A stretch of 64,000 bases of DNA from Omphiscola glabra (GCA_964017045.1 OZ024810.1:1274111-1338110); one strand, 5' to 3'. Positions 10,648-22,192 are shown, counted from the stretch's first letter. Program-made: numbers and translations. Notes: generated by a model not told the origin, from the letters alone.

Positions 10648-11528
10648 TGGAGGTGGGAGGTGGGAAACATAAACATGGATTTAAAAATCAGATTTGTGGC
10701 CCAGATATTTGTTTAGGTTGGATCTCAAACTGTTCCAATTAAATCAGCGTGTCAAAGAAAGACTTTTAATTAATTCAGCGTGCCGACAAAGTTGATTACG
10801 ATTCATGACACATTTTTAATTCATTTTATTTGTTCCTAGGCGTGCCATGCGTGCCTCTATTTTATAACAATACTGGTTATATATATATCTAACTGGATAT
10901 AACTGCGACACAAGGGGGGTTTTGTGGAGGTGACTGGGTGTCAAAGCGAAACATGAGGGGTGGGGTGGTTTCTGAAAGGGAGTTATCGAATTTCACGAGC
11001 CACGCCAATTATTTATTATTAAAGAAAGGATTCACTTGGGCGTTACAACGAGAGTCTGGCAGTTCGGCCATCACACAGCAGCCGACCGACTGAATGACGA
11101 GTGCTAGTATTCTATGAGTCTTCCAACTCACTTTTAAAGTAGATTTTAAACATGACCCGTTTCGTGGTTCACCGTCTTTAAGGGGAGTAATAGAGTTATT
11201 TTTGCGGGGTATTTTGTTGCATCTGTAACACAGGCATTGCTTCCCATTTTTCTTCATATTGTGACTTCATAGAAAAGTTTCTACGTTTTATTAAAAAGAA
11301 ATAAAATTGTGTTGCTGCACCTTTTATTGAAACGCCTCTTCGCCCCCCACCCTCGTGTCTCCCACAACGTCAGCCCCACATTCTCCCTCACCTTCTCCTT
11401 CACCGTCTACCCCTCTAACATCTCCCCACCTTCTCCCGACATGCCCCCCCCCCCACATGAACACAATTGTTCTCTTCATACAGTCGTTTTAAACGTCGCC
11501 ACTTGTTTCTGGTCAACATCTCTGAAGA
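10648..11528. other. Spacer without recognisable gene
   Basis: About 880 bp of mostly unique sequence. It contains a two-copy repeat around AATTAAATCAGCGTG / TTAATTCAGCGTG (10739-10785) and an 82-codon minus-strand frame (11009-11257) with several Cys and Lys but no domain I recognise. C-rich tracts at 11340-11455. Confidence 0.4.
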
Positions 11529-12086
11529 CTATTTAACCAACTTCCTTCAGGCCTAAAGATATTTTAACCAACTTCCTTCAGGCCTAAAGATATTTTAACC
11601 AACTTCCTTCAGTCATACAGACAATTTAACCAACTTCCTTCAGGCCTAAAGATATTTAAACAAACTTCCTTCAGTCCTATAGACAATTTAACCAACTTCC
11701 TTCAGGCCTAAAGATATTTAAACAAACTTCCTTCAGTCCTATAGACAATTTAACCAACTTCCTTCAGGCCTAAAGATATTTTAACCAACTTCCTTCAGTC
11801 CTATAGACAATTTAACCAACTTCCTTCAGTCCTATAAACAATTTAACCAACTTCCTTCAGTCCTAAAGATATTTTAACCAACTTCCTTCAGTCCTATAGA
11901 CAATTTAACCAACTTCCTTTAGTCCTATAGACAATTTAACCAACTTCCTTCAGGCCTAAAGATATTTTAACCAACTTCCTTCAGTCCTACAGACAATTTA
12001 ACCAACTTCCTTCAGGACTAAAGATATTTTAACCAATTTCCTTCAGTCCTATAGACAATTTAACCAACTTCCTTCAGTCCTATAGA
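11529..12086. repeat. Minisatellite, 30/31-bp unit, two interleaved variants
   Basis: About 18 copies sharing TTAACCAACTTCCTTCAG. They end either in TCCTATAGACAA (30 bp) or GCCTAAAGATATT (30-31 bp). The two forms often alternate, giving a dimer period near 61 bp. Confidence 0.95.
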
Positions 12087-12349
12087 TCTGAAATTGTGTG
12101 TATTGCCTGAATCCATTAAGTGTTTTAGAAGACATATCTATCTCTTCATTCAATCCCAAAATTACAGGTTTTTTTAAAATCCGTATCGGAATAATAATAA
12201 CAGCCCCCCCCCCCCCCCTCACCCCCAACAAACACCTTAGTAATAGATCTATAGAGAATTAGGACCACCGACTTGAATGACTTCATAAATAAGTAGATCT
12301 TTTACTTTGAAATACTTAGTGTTCAGTGAACTTGTCGGATATTTTTATT

Positions 12350-12775
12350 AAACAGTTTTATCAGACAGTTTTATCAGACAGTTTTATCAGACAGTTTTAT
12401 CAGACAGTTTTATCAGACAGTTTTATTAGGAAGTTTTATCCGACAGTTTTATCTGACAGTTTTATCAGACAGTTTTATCAGACAGTTTTATCAGATAGTT
12501 TTATCAGACAGTTTTATTGGAAGTTTTATATGACAGTTTTATCTGACAGTTTTATCAGACAGTTTTATCAGGAAGTTTTATCTGACAGTTTTATCAGACA
12601 GTTTTATCAGGAAGTTTTATCAGGAAGTTTTATCTAACAGTTTTATCTGACATTTTATCAGACAGTGTTATCAGACAGTTTTATCTGACAGTTTTATCAG
12701 ACAGATTTATCAGGAAGTTTTATCTGACAGTTTTATCTGACAGTTTTATCAGACAGTTTTATCAGACATTTTAGA
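12350..12775. repeat. Minisatellite, 13-bp unit
   Basis: About 33 copies of AGTTTTATCAGAC with TCTGAC and AGGAAG variants. A 13-bp unit rotates frames but contains no stop in one frame cycle, giving a 103-codon Phe/Tyr/Gln-rich open frame that I regard as non-coding. Confidence 0.95.
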
Positions 12776-13194
12776 GACCACATACAATATTGGGGAGAAT
12801 CAGACCAATGAAAGGAGGATCTAGCCAATTTTATATATTAGTCATTTAAATGTCAATAGCTTCAAACAATTCCAAATGACATGTGCTGCTTGAATTTTTT
12901 CAGCATAATTATAAGATCTATTTATAGAACATACGTGAAGTTGATATTAACCTTTCTGAATAAAGCGATCATCAACCTGTGTCTATTTCGATTCTTATTG
13001 TATCGAAGGATACATTTTGTAGGGTAGCGACCAGGCCAAGTATCGCATTACATTCTCAGTGTAATCGCCACAGACAGAATCGGAGTTGTGAGTTGATTCG
13101 AGGGTTCGATACTTTTGAAAGCAATTCTTTTATTGGTCATTTTCAATGGGGTTTATCTTTTGGACGAACACTTCCTTTTTGTCTCTCGTTTTAA
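12776..13194. other. Spacer without recognisable gene
   Basis: Unique sequence, moderately AT-rich, no feature found. Confidence 0.4.
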
Positions 13195-14610
13195 CGAGGG
13201 CGCCAATTGAGTGGCCGTGTTTGGGTGTTGAAATAGAGAGGAAAGAGAGGGCGCCAATTGAGTGGCCGTGTTTGGGTGTTGAAATAGAGAGGAAAGAGAG
13301 GGCGCCAATTGAGTGGCCGTGTTTGTGTTTTGTAATAGAGAGGAAAGAGAGGGCGCCAATTGTGTGGCTGTGTTTTTGTGTTGAAATAGAGAGGAAAGAG
13401 AGGGCGCCAATTGTGTGGCTGTGTTTGTGTTTTGTAATAGAGAGGAAAGAGAGGGCGCCAATTTTGTGGCTGTGTTGGTGTGTTGCAATAGAGAGGAAAG
13501 AGAGGGTGCCAATTGTGTGGCTGAGTTTGTGTGTTGCAATAGAAAGGAAAGAGAGGGCGCCAATTATGTGGCTGTGTTGTGTGTTGCAGTAGAGAGGATA
13601 GAGAGTTCATCAATTGTTTGGCTGTGTTTGTGTGTTGCAATAGAGAGGAAAGAGAGTTCATCAATTGTGTGGATGTGTTTGTGTGTTACAATAGAGAGGA
13701 AAGAGAGGGTGCCAATTGTGTGGCTGAGTTTGTGTGTTGCAATAGAAAGGAAAGAGAGGGTGCCAATTGTGTGGCTGAGTTTGTGTGTTGCAATAGAAAG
13801 GAAAGAGAGGGCGCCAATTATGTGGCTGTGTTTGTGTGTTGCAGTAGAAGGGAAAGAGAGGGCGCCAATTGTGTGGCTGTGTTTGTGTGTTGCAATAGAA
13901 GGGAAAGAGAGGGCGCCAATTGTGTGTCTGTGTTTGTGTGTTGCACTAGAGAGGAAAGAGAGGGCGCCAATTGTGTGGCTGTGTTTGGGTGTTGCAATAG
14001 AAGGGAAAGAGAGGGCGCCAATTGTGTGGCTGTGTTTGGGTGTTGAAATAGAGAGGAAAGTGAGGGCGCCAATTGTGTGGCTGTGTTTGTGTGTTGCAAT
14101 AGAGAGGATAGAGAGTTCATCAATTGTTTGGCTGTGTTTGTGTGTTGCAATAGAAGGGAAAGAGAGGGCGCCAATTGTGTGGCTGTGTTTGTGTGTTGCA
14201 ATAGAGAGGAAAGAGAGTTCATCAATTGTTTGGCTGTGTTTGGGTGTTGCAATAGAAGGGAAAGAGAGGGCGCCAATTGTGTGGCTGTGTTTGGGTGTTG
14301 AAATAGAGAGGAAAGTGAGGGCGCCAATTGTGTGGCTGTGTTTGTGTGTTGAAATAGAGAGGAAATAGAGGGCGCCAATTGTGTGGCTGTGTTTGTGTGT
14401 TGCACTAGAGAGGAAAGAGAGGGCGCCAATTGTGTGGCTGTGTTTGTGTGTTGAAATAGAGAGGAAAGTGAGGGCGCCAATTGTGTGGCTGTGTTTGTGT
14501 GTTGCAATAGAGAGGAAAGAGAGGGCGCCAATTGTGTGTCTGTGTTTGTGTGTTGAAATAGAGAGGAAAGAGAGGGCACCAATTTCTTGGCTAGATTTTT
14601 GTGTTGAAAT
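13195..14610. repeat. Large minisatellite, 51-bp unit, about 27 copies
   Basis: The unit contains GAAAGAGAGGGCGCCAATTG, TGTGGCTGTGTTTGTGTG and TTGCAATAGAGAG. GGCGCC is replaced by TTCATC in four or five units (near 13600, 13650, 14110 and 14215). As 51 is divisible by 3 the array stays open in several frames on both strands (up to 317 codons plus, 280 codons minus), with 17-residue repeats such as APIVWLCLCVAIERKER. Open in so many frames, it is unlikely to be a gene. Confidence 0.97.
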
Positions 14611-14783
14611 AATGGTGATATTAGGGAGAGGGGTGTGAAGGTGTCTAAGAGACTATACATCTGATAATGGACGGAGAAGATGGCGCTAAATAGTCTGCGT
14701 AAACATAAAGGGATAACGGGTTGGGCAAACTTCTTTTTTTTAATAGTCTATTTAAAAAGATCCTATCTCATGTTGTGTAAGAT

Positions 14784-14897
14784 GTCATATGAAGTTGTAT
14801 ATGAAGTTGTATATGAAGTTATATATGAAGTTGTATATGAAGTTGTATATGAAGTTGTATATGAAGTTGTATATGAAGTTGTATATGAAGTTGTATG
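14784..14897. repeat. Minisatellite, 12-bp unit
   Basis: About ten copies of ATGAAGTTGTAT with almost no variation. A Tyr-Glu-Val-Val frame is read through it. Confidence 0.93.
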
Positions 14898-14907
14898 AAA
14901 CTTTGAT

Positions 14908-15335
14908 CCTTAAACCTATCTCTACCCTCCGGTTTAGCGGTTCCTAAAACATATCTCTAAATCTCCAGTCCAGCGGCTTCTAAAACCTATCTCTAACTCT
15001 CCAGTCCAACGGCTTCTAAAACCTATCTCTTACTCTCCAGTCCAACGGCTTCTAAAACCTATCTCTAACTCTCCAGTCCAACGGCTTCTAAAACCTATCT
15101 CTAACTCTCCAGTCAAACGGCTTCTAAAACCTATCTCTAACTCTCCAGTCCAATGGCTTCTTAAACCTATCTCTAACTCTCCAGTCCAACGGCTTCTAAA
15201 ACCTATCTCTAACTCTCCAGTCCAACGGCTTCTAAAACCTATCTCTAACTCTCCAGTCCAACGGCTTCTAAAACCTATCTCTAACTCTCCAGTCGAACGG
15301 CTCCTAAAACATATATCTAACCCTCTGGGTCAACG
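14908..15335. repeat. Minisatellite, 36-bp unit
   Basis: About 11-12 copies with CGGCTTCTAAAACCTATCTC and TAACTCTCCAGTCCAA. Central copies are nearly identical and the ends are diverged, the usual sign of unequal exchange. Confidence 0.95.
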
Positions 15336-15754
15336 TTAAATATTTACTCCTTATTCCGACGGTGCTTATCAACCACTGCGGGGTACCTCGTATATTTAAG
15401 GTCCTCAAATTCCAGAACTGGCGTTTTCAGAATAATCAACTTTTGATGGCAGAGACAGACGACCGAAGGGGGCCGCGTAACGTCTCTGCCACTCCCATCC
15501 CCTTAGCTCATACGACACCTCACGTATCTCCCGAGTATTGACTATGTGGCATAACCAATAAATCTAAAATGAGTTGCCGCTCTGACGATTTGGTCTGCCG
15601 TTGGTCACCGCGCGACACTTAGCCGTCGGTTGACATTACCCGTTAACTTGTCGCTTTGAACAGCTCCCTCCACAAATGTAGGCTCTCAAATCATCCACTG
15701 GGGACACTTTTAATATCCACAACTGTTCACACCGACACACAAATGTTCTCATGA
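15336..15754. other. Spacer without recognisable gene
   Basis: Unique sequence of balanced composition. I see no open frame of note or repeat. Confidence 0.4.
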
Positions 15755-16002
15755 TTTTATCCCTCCAAACTCTGATGTTATCCATGCAAACTCTGATGCT
15801 ATCCATGCAAACTATGATGCTATCCTTGCAAACTATGATGCTATCCATCCAAACTATAATGTTATCCCTCCAAACTATGATGTTATCAATCCAAACTATA
15901 ATGTTATCCTTCCAAACTATGATGCTATCCATCCAAACTATGATGTTATCCATGCAAACTATGATGTTATACATACAAACTATAATGTTATCCCTCCACA
16001 AA
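15755..16002. repeat. Minisatellite, 21-bp unit
   Basis: About 11-12 copies of TTATCCATGCAAACTATGAT plus one base. Variants CCTCC, CCTTG and CATCC at the same site. Seven-residue peptide repeats are open on both strands (85-121 codons) by virtue of the 21-bp length. Confidence 0.94.
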
Positions 16003-16875
16003 ATTTAGCAATTACATAACGCGTATATTGGTGAGCAGCTTTTCATAACTTTATATTTTTTTTTTACATTCTCTTCCTGATCACATGGGACAGTGCTATA
16101 AATAGCCACTAATCTCTATTGTGCACGCGCTTTGTTTAATGCCACAGCGTCGATTTTTTTATAGGTAAAGATGCGCTGACCGAGTTATCCAACACATTGG
16201 TAGCAACCCATAGTTTTTAATTACCGCTAGGTCAGATTATCCTGACCAATGGAAGCCTTTGTTTGCTCACAAACAACCAATCGACGCGATGTTAACATCT
16301 GTGCCCCATCCTCAGCTCTCATGACTTCTGGACATGTCATTGCTCCCTGGTTACCGCGGCCGTTATGTCCACGCAGACGTATGACGGATCAGAGATAAGC
16401 CAGTCCAAGTGTCCGACACGTTTTTTGTGTGGTCATAATCCCGTTATCTATTTCAATGAAACTTTCCCTGGGAGCTCTCTCTTGCGGAGGAACTTCCCCC
16501 ACACCCTCCCCACTCATCACCACATTTCACCAACATCCTTCCCCACCCCCTTTAAAGAAAATATTTCAGTGTAAATTCATAAAGCTACAGTACTGTTGGA
16601 CAACCGATATAAGAACGCAGGTTGGGTGCTACTGTGACGTCATAACGCATAGTTTCACTGTTAAGTTGTACGAGTAAACCCACCGCGAAGTCTTAATTCA
16701 CCTCTACCCCCCTCATCCACTTCAACTGTACCCCTAAATCCCTTTAATAGTATGATGCCAACCCGTCCGTGTGCTGTGTAGCAGCTGCTCTTTATTCCCA
16801 ATTCTACTTTCATTTCACACCTGACATCACGTGATCACTCAGTCCAGTTCTCCAATATTCACGCTTTTAAGTTTC
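16003..16875. other. Spacer without recognisable gene
   Basis: About 870 bp of unique sequence. C-rich tract at 16495-16550. Open frames of 69-82 codons resemble nothing known to me. Confidence 0.4.
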
Positions 16876-16877
16876 AA

Positions 16878-17223
16878 AATTCTTGACAGCAACTCACCAC
16901 GTCAAGTCAAACCACATGACAACAACTCACCACGTCCAGTCATACCACATGACAACAACTCACCACGTCCAGTCATACCACATGACAACAACTCACCACG
17001 TCCAGTCATACCACATGACAACAACTCACCACGTCCAGTCATACAACATGATAACAACTCACCACGTCCAGTCATACAACATGATAACAACTCACCACGT
17101 CCAGTCATACAACATGATAACAACTCACCACGTCCAGTCATACAAAATGATAGCAACTCACCAATTCCAGTCATACAACATGATAACAACTCACCACGTC
17201 CAGTCATACAACATGATAACACA
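16878..17223. repeat. Minisatellite, 33-bp unit, source of a displaced copy
   Basis: About 10.5 copies with AACAACTCACCACGTCCAGT and CATACCACATGAC. Left copies read CATACCACATGAC, right copies CATACAACATGAT. One unit (17165-17197) begins TTCCAG instead of GTCCAG, and the same 33 bases recur alone at 20690-20722. Open in three frames (106-173 codons) because of the 33-bp length. Confidence 0.96.
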
Positions 17224-17289
17224 CGGCAATCTGGTCACAACGTGCACTCAATAAACACAACAATAATCATAAGTCTTATATACTATCAC

Positions 17290-18200
17290 ACTCCCCTCAT
17301 CCCCCTCACCTGCACCCCTAACTCCCCTGACCCCCTTCACCTGCACCCCTAACTCCCCTGACCCCCTCACCTGCACCCCTAACTCCCCTGACCCCTCAAC
17401 TGCAGCCCTAACTCCCCTCACCTACACCCCTAACTCCCATGACCCCCTCATCTTCACCCCTAGCTCCCCTGACCCCCTCACCTGCATCCCTAACTCACCT
17501 GACCCCCCACCTGCACCCTTAACTCCCCTCACCCCACTCACCTGCACCCCTAATTCCCCTGACCCCCTCACCTGGACCCCTAATTCCCCTGACCCCCTCA
17601 CCTGGACCCCTAATTCCCCTGACCCCCTCACCTGGACCCCTAATTCCCCTGACCCCCTCACCTGGACCCCTAATTCCCCTGACCCCCTCACCTGCACCAC
17701 TAACTCCCCTCATCCCCCTTACCTGCACCCTAATTCCCCTGACCGCCTCACCTGGACCCCTAATTCCCCTGACCCCCTCACCTGCACCACTAACTCCCCT
17801 CATCCCCCTCACCTGCACCCCTAACTCCCCTGACCCCCCTCAACTGCACCCGTAACTCCCCTGACCCCTCACCTGAACCCCTAACTCCCCTGACCCCCTA
17901 ACCTGCAGCCCTAACTCCCCTGACCCCCTCACCTGCAGCCCTAACTACCCTGACCCCCCTCACCTGCACCCCTAACTCCCCTGACCCCCTCACCGTCACC
18001 CCTAACTCTCCTGACCCCCACCTGCACCCCTTACTCCCCTAACCACCTCACCTTCACCCCTAACTTCCCTGACCCCCTCACCTGCACCCCTAACTCCCCA
18101 AACCCCCTCACGGGCACCCCTAACTCCCCTGACCCCCCTCACCTTCATGCTTAACTCCCCTGATCGCCCTCACCTGCACCCCTAACTCCCTTCACCCGAA
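17290..18200. repeat. C-rich minisatellite, 30-bp unit, about 30 copies
   Basis: The unit is CACCCCTAACTCCCCTGACC plus CCCTCACCTG. A homogeneous block at about 17540-17690 carries CTGGACCCCTAATTCCCC. The minus strand has GGGG, GGGG and GGGGG runs within each 30 bp, so it has strong G-quadruplex potential. The minus frames read a ten-residue repeat (VQVRGSGELG) for 92-99 codons. Confidence 0.96.
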
Positions 18201-18659
18201 CATACAATATAACATTTCTTATTTAATTTTTTTAACGCAGAAGTGTATTTTTAGGAGACATCTTGAATGTACCGTCGTGTCACTATTGTCACGCTTGTCA
18301 CCTCTCACCACATATGGGGGTTAAGATTCCCCCTGTGGCTGGGGACCGCACTCGGTTCGAAATCACTAAATGATATGACGTCATTATTTTGTGTCACCTC
18401 TACAGTAATCACATCAAATACCAATATATCATTTATCAACTAATGGTGGGGGGGGGGAGGTGACACTTGTCAGCGTGGCGGCAAATTGCATTTGTGGGTT
18501 ACCAAGGTATCTTCCTGTCAATAGGAGATGACAACTGTCACTGACATGGGCTGCGAGTTTGCCTTCCGTTAATTTGTTTCTCTTCTTGGAACCTTCCAGG
18601 AACTGGTTGTACTTTTTATTTTTGTTTAAAAAAAGGTTTTTCTCATTTTTTATAATGTG
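18201..18659. other. Spacer without recognisable gene
   Basis: Unique sequence containing a G run at about 18447-18456 and a TGACGTCATT site near 18376. A phrase CGGTTCGAAATC at about 18353 looks like a pol III B box, but no A box stands at the right distance. Confidence 0.4.
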
Positions 18660-19875
18660 GCCTTCTCACTAGAACAGAGAGTATGAATCTATCAGTGAAC
18701 TCTGTGTGACCGTCTCACTAGAACAGAGAGTATGAATCTATCAGTGAACTCTGTGTGACCGTCTCACTAGAACAGAGAGTATGAATCTATCAGTGAACTC
18801 TGTGTGACCGTCTCACTAGAACAGAGAGTATGAATCTATCAGTGAACTCTGTGTGACCGTCTCACTAGAACAGAGAGTATGAATCTATCAGTGAACTCTG
18901 TGTGACCGTCTCACTAGAACAGAGAGTATGAATCTATCAGTGAACTCTGTGTGACCGTCTCACTAGAACAGAGAGTATGAATCTATCAGTGAACTCTGTG
19001 TGACCGTCTCACTAGAACAGAGAGTATGAATCTATCAGTGAACTCTGTGTGACCGTCTCACTAGAACAGAGAGTATGAATCTACCAGTGAACTCTGTGTG
19101 ACCGTCTCACTAGAACAGAGAGTATGAATCTATCAGTGAACTCTGTGTGACCGTCTCACTAGAACAGAGAGTATGAATCTATCAGTGAACTCTGTGTGAC
19201 CGTCTCACTAGAACAGAGAGTATGAATCTATCAGTGAACTCTGTGTGACCGTCTCACTAGAACAGAGAGTATGAATCTATCAGTGAACTCTGTGTGACCG
19301 TCTCACTAGAACAGAGAGTATGAATCTATCAGTGAACTCTGTGTGACCGTCTCACTAGAACAGAGAGTATGAATCTATCAGTGAACTCTGTGTGACCGTC
19401 TCACTAGAACAGAGAGTATGAATCTATCAGTGAACTCTGTGTGACCGTCTCACTAGAACAGAGAGTATGAATCTATCAGTGAACTCTGTGTGACCGTCTC
19501 ACTAGAACAGAGAGTATGAATCTATCAGTGAACTCTGTGTGACCGTCTCACTAGAACAGAGAGTATGAATCTATCAGTGAACTCTGTGTGACCGTCTCAC
19601 TAGAACAGAGAGTATGAATCTACCAGTGAATTCTGTGTGACCGTCTCACTAGAACAGAGAGTATGAATCTATCAGTGAACTCTGTGTGACCGTCTCACTA
19701 GAACAGAGAGTATGAATCTACCAGTGAACTCTGTGTGACCGTCTCACTAGAGCAGAGAGTATGAATCTATCAGTGAACTCTATGTGACCATCTCACTAGA
19801 ACAGAGTGTGACTCTATCTGTGTACTGTATGTGACCGTTTCACTAGAAAAGAGATTGACTTAATCGGTGAACTCT
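18660..19875. repeat. Highly homogeneous minisatellite, 49-bp unit, about 24-25 copies
   Basis: The unit contains CGTCTCACTAGAACAGAGAG, TATGAATCTATCAGTGAACT and CTGTGTGAC. From 18711 to about 19740 the copies are identical except for a few CTATC/CTACC and one AACTC/AATTC change. The last two or three copies at the right end are strongly diverged. This is the freshest array in the window. No long open frame exists here. Confidence 0.98.
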
Positions 19876-20215
19876 CAGCATTAAAATACAATCTATGATA
19901 TATACTTAAATTAGCAAAAAGCTAATGCTCAACTTATTACCAAAAGCTGTTTATTTGTTCAACTTCCATGAATAGACATAATCAAGTTAGCATAAAGGTG
20001 GAGTTCTATTTTAAGAGTTTATTCACTGGCGTTATAAAAGTTTAATTATTAAGTTCAATATATAACATTTTCCTTGGCAAATTCAATATTTCTGTAGCAT
20101 AACATGCAGGACTTTAATATAGGACGCGTACGTTAAATTGAAAATCCTAGAGGGCGTCCGATGCTTCCCCGGGACGGGTGTGGGGAGATATTAGGACGTT
20201 AATTTACCGTCCAGG
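19876..20215. other. Spacer without recognisable gene
   Basis: AT-rich unique sequence, nothing recognised. Confidence 0.4.
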
Positions 20216-20466
20216 CCCCTAGGAAAGTGGACTACGGACGCTTGAAACACAGCGTCTTCGGTCGACCAGACGTCTCCGGGCGGAGGGGGCCTCCGTCGGC
20301 AAACTCGATCGAGCAGTTGCTGGTGGGGGCATCCAACGCCCGGGGAGGTCTCTGACGTCTTCCCGCACGGCCCGGCGCCGGGGACACCCGGCGGCTGGCG
20401 GGTGTGGGTGGACGCCAGGGAGGGCATTAGGAGCACAAGCTCGACGGCCCGCTGACGCCATTTCCT
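20216..20466 (-). repeat. GC-rich dispersed repeat, copy 2
   Basis: Homologous to 7506-7708, with an extra segment of about 45 bp (around 20290-20345) absent from copy 1. Shared end blocks are GTGGACTACGGACGCTTGAA on one side and CTCGACGGCCCGCTGACGCC on the other. CpG content is high despite clear divergence between the two copies. A SINE or a piece of a coding element are both possible. Confidence 0.6.
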
Positions 20467-20477
20467 AATGAGATATT

Positions 20478-20745
20478 CCAGTGCGACATATACCCTCTTG
20501 GTTTAACATATACCATCTTGGTGTAACATATACCCTCTTGGTGTAACATATACAATCTCAGTTTGACACATTCCATCTTGGTTTAACATATACCATCTTG
20601 GTTTAACATATACCTTCTTGGTTTAACATATACCATCTTGGTTTAACATATACAATCTCAGTTTGACACATTCCATCTTGGCTTAACATTTCCAGTCATA
20701 CAACATGATAACAACTCACCACTTAACATATACAATCTTAGTCTA
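20478..20745. repeat. Minisatellite, 20-bp unit, with a foreign insert
   Basis: About twelve copies of AACATATACCATCTTGGTTT, with a variant CAATCTCAGTTTGACACATT recurring every six to seven units. Positions 20690-20722 are not this repeat but one unit of the 33-bp array at 16.9-17.2 kb. Confidence 0.93.
20690..20722 (+). repeat. Single displaced unit of the 33-bp minisatellite
   Basis: A 33-base perfect match to 17165-17197 in the same orientation, starting TTCCAGTCATACAACATGAT. It matches the one unit of the donor array that has TTCC instead of GTCC, so the donor copy can be named. It is exactly one unit long and lies inside a different array. Confidence 0.93.
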
Positions 20746-20754
20746 AACTTTACG

Positions 20755-21224
20755 ACCGGTGGCAACCACTATTAAACCTATGCATCTGTATCGGGAAAAC
20801 CCGGCACTCACGGTGGCCACCACTATTCACATGCATCTGTATCGGGAAAACCCGGCACTCACGGTGGCCACCACTATTCACATGCATCTGTATCGGGAAA
20901 ACCCGGCACTCATGGTGGCCACCACTATTCACATGCATCTGTATCGGGAAAACCCGGCACTCATGGTGGCCACCACTATTCACATGCATCTGTATCGGGA
21001 AAACCCGGCACTCATGGTGGTCACCACTATTCACATGCATCTGTATCGGGAAAACCCGGCACTCATGGTGGTCACCACTATTCACATGCATCTGTATCGG
21101 GTAAACCTGGCACTCACGGTGGCCACCACTATTCACATGCATCTGTATCGGGAAAACCCGGCACTCACGGTGGCCACCACTATTCAACCAATGCATATGT
21201 ATCAGGAAAACCCGGCACTCGCCT
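20755..21224. repeat. Minisatellite, 51-bp unit, about 9 copies
   Basis: The unit contains CATGCATCTGTATCGGGAAA, ACCCGGCACTCACGGTGGCC and ACCACTATTCA. CGGG-AAAA-CCCG can form a small hairpin in each unit. Both strands stay open (155 and 168 codons, 17-residue repeats such as HLYRENPALTVATTIHM). The unit resembles nothing coding that I know. Confidence 0.96.
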
Positions 21225-21304
21225 GACGTGAGAATTGAAAGAAAAGTTTTTTTCAATCCTCGAATAATTGTTAAAATCTTGAGTTCAAGATTGTGTTTAA
21301 ATCT

Positions 21305-21343
21305 TCACCAACACCACCAACAACACCACCACCACCACCACCA
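21305..21343. repeat. CAC/CAA trinucleotide microsatellite
   Basis: CACCAACACCACCAACAACA followed by a pure CAC tract. Confidence 0.85.
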
Positions 21344-21411
21344 GTCGCTGTCAGTGGGCGCTGGTTGCGTCCCGGGGCGAAAGTTCAGTTAAAAACGTGA
21401 CACTAGAGAGA

Positions 21412-21735
21412 CATTCCCATAATTTATCGCCTCTCCCATCCCATGAAAGAGGGAAAGACCCAATGTTATCGCCTCTCCCATCCCATGAAAGAGGGAAAGA
21501 CCCAATGTTATCGCCTCTCCCTTCCCATGAAAGAGGGAAAGACCCAATGGTATCGCCTCTCCCATCCCATGAAAGAGGGAAAGATTCAATGTTATCACCT
21601 CTCCCATCCCATGAAAGAGGGAAAGACCCAATGTTATCGCCTCTCCCATCCCATGAAAGAGGGAAAGACCCAATCTTATCACCTCTCCCATCCCATGAAA
21701 GAGGGAAAGACTCAATGCTACCACCTCTCCCATTG
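21412..21735. repeat. Minisatellite, 42-bp unit, about 7.7 copies
   Basis: The unit contains TTATCGCCTCTCCCATCCCA and TGAAAGAGGGAAAGACCCAA. It is open in two frames on each strand (114-164 codons) with 14-residue repeats such as LSPLPSHERGKDPM. The array runs into unique sequence on the right. Confidence 0.95.
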
Positions 21736-21924
21736 TTTAGATTTGCAAGAAACAAAACCTGTTCTTACCTTAACGACCGGCCATTAGGGGAAATGGAGGG
21801 AATTTCCAATAGGACAAATCGTAAGTTACAAGCGACGGTACTTGGGGGGAATTTTAAAATAATTACCCCTGCCCCTCACCACAAAAAATAAACCGACCAC
21901 GCACCCGCACGCACACTTAATTCC

Positions 21925-22062
21925 AACGTGATCCCTTGTACACATTTCATTTTGTAACGTGATCCCTTGTACACATTTCATTTTGTAACGTGATCCCTTG
22001 TAAACATTTCATTTTGTAACGTAATCCCTTGTAAACATTTCATTTTTTAACGTAATCCCTGA
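21925..22062. repeat. Minisatellite, 31-bp unit
   Basis: About 4.5 copies of AACGTGATCCCTTGTACACA plus TTTCATTTTGT. Confidence 0.9.
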
Positions 22063-22074
22063 TCATAATGGAGT

Positions 22075-22192
22075 TCATTAACTTGCTGTGTTCGTTGTAG
22101 GATGGGCAAATGGAGTTAAACAACTTGTGTTCGTTGTAGGATGGGCAAAGGGAGCTCAAAAACTGGTGTTCGTTGTATGATGGGAAAAGTTT
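22075..22192. repeat. Minisatellite, about 39-42-bp unit
   Basis: Three copies with GTGTTCGTTGTAGGATGGGC followed by a variable AAAGGGAG-CTCAA segment. Confidence 0.8.

Noticed and set aside
11009..11257. 82-codon minus frame with Cys pairs as a zinc-binding protein
   Set aside because: The cysteines do not fit a known finger spacing, and nothing supports expression.
18310..18376. tRNA or SINE fragment from the CGGTTCGAAATC B-box-like motif
   Set aside because: No A box or cloverleaf can be formed around it.
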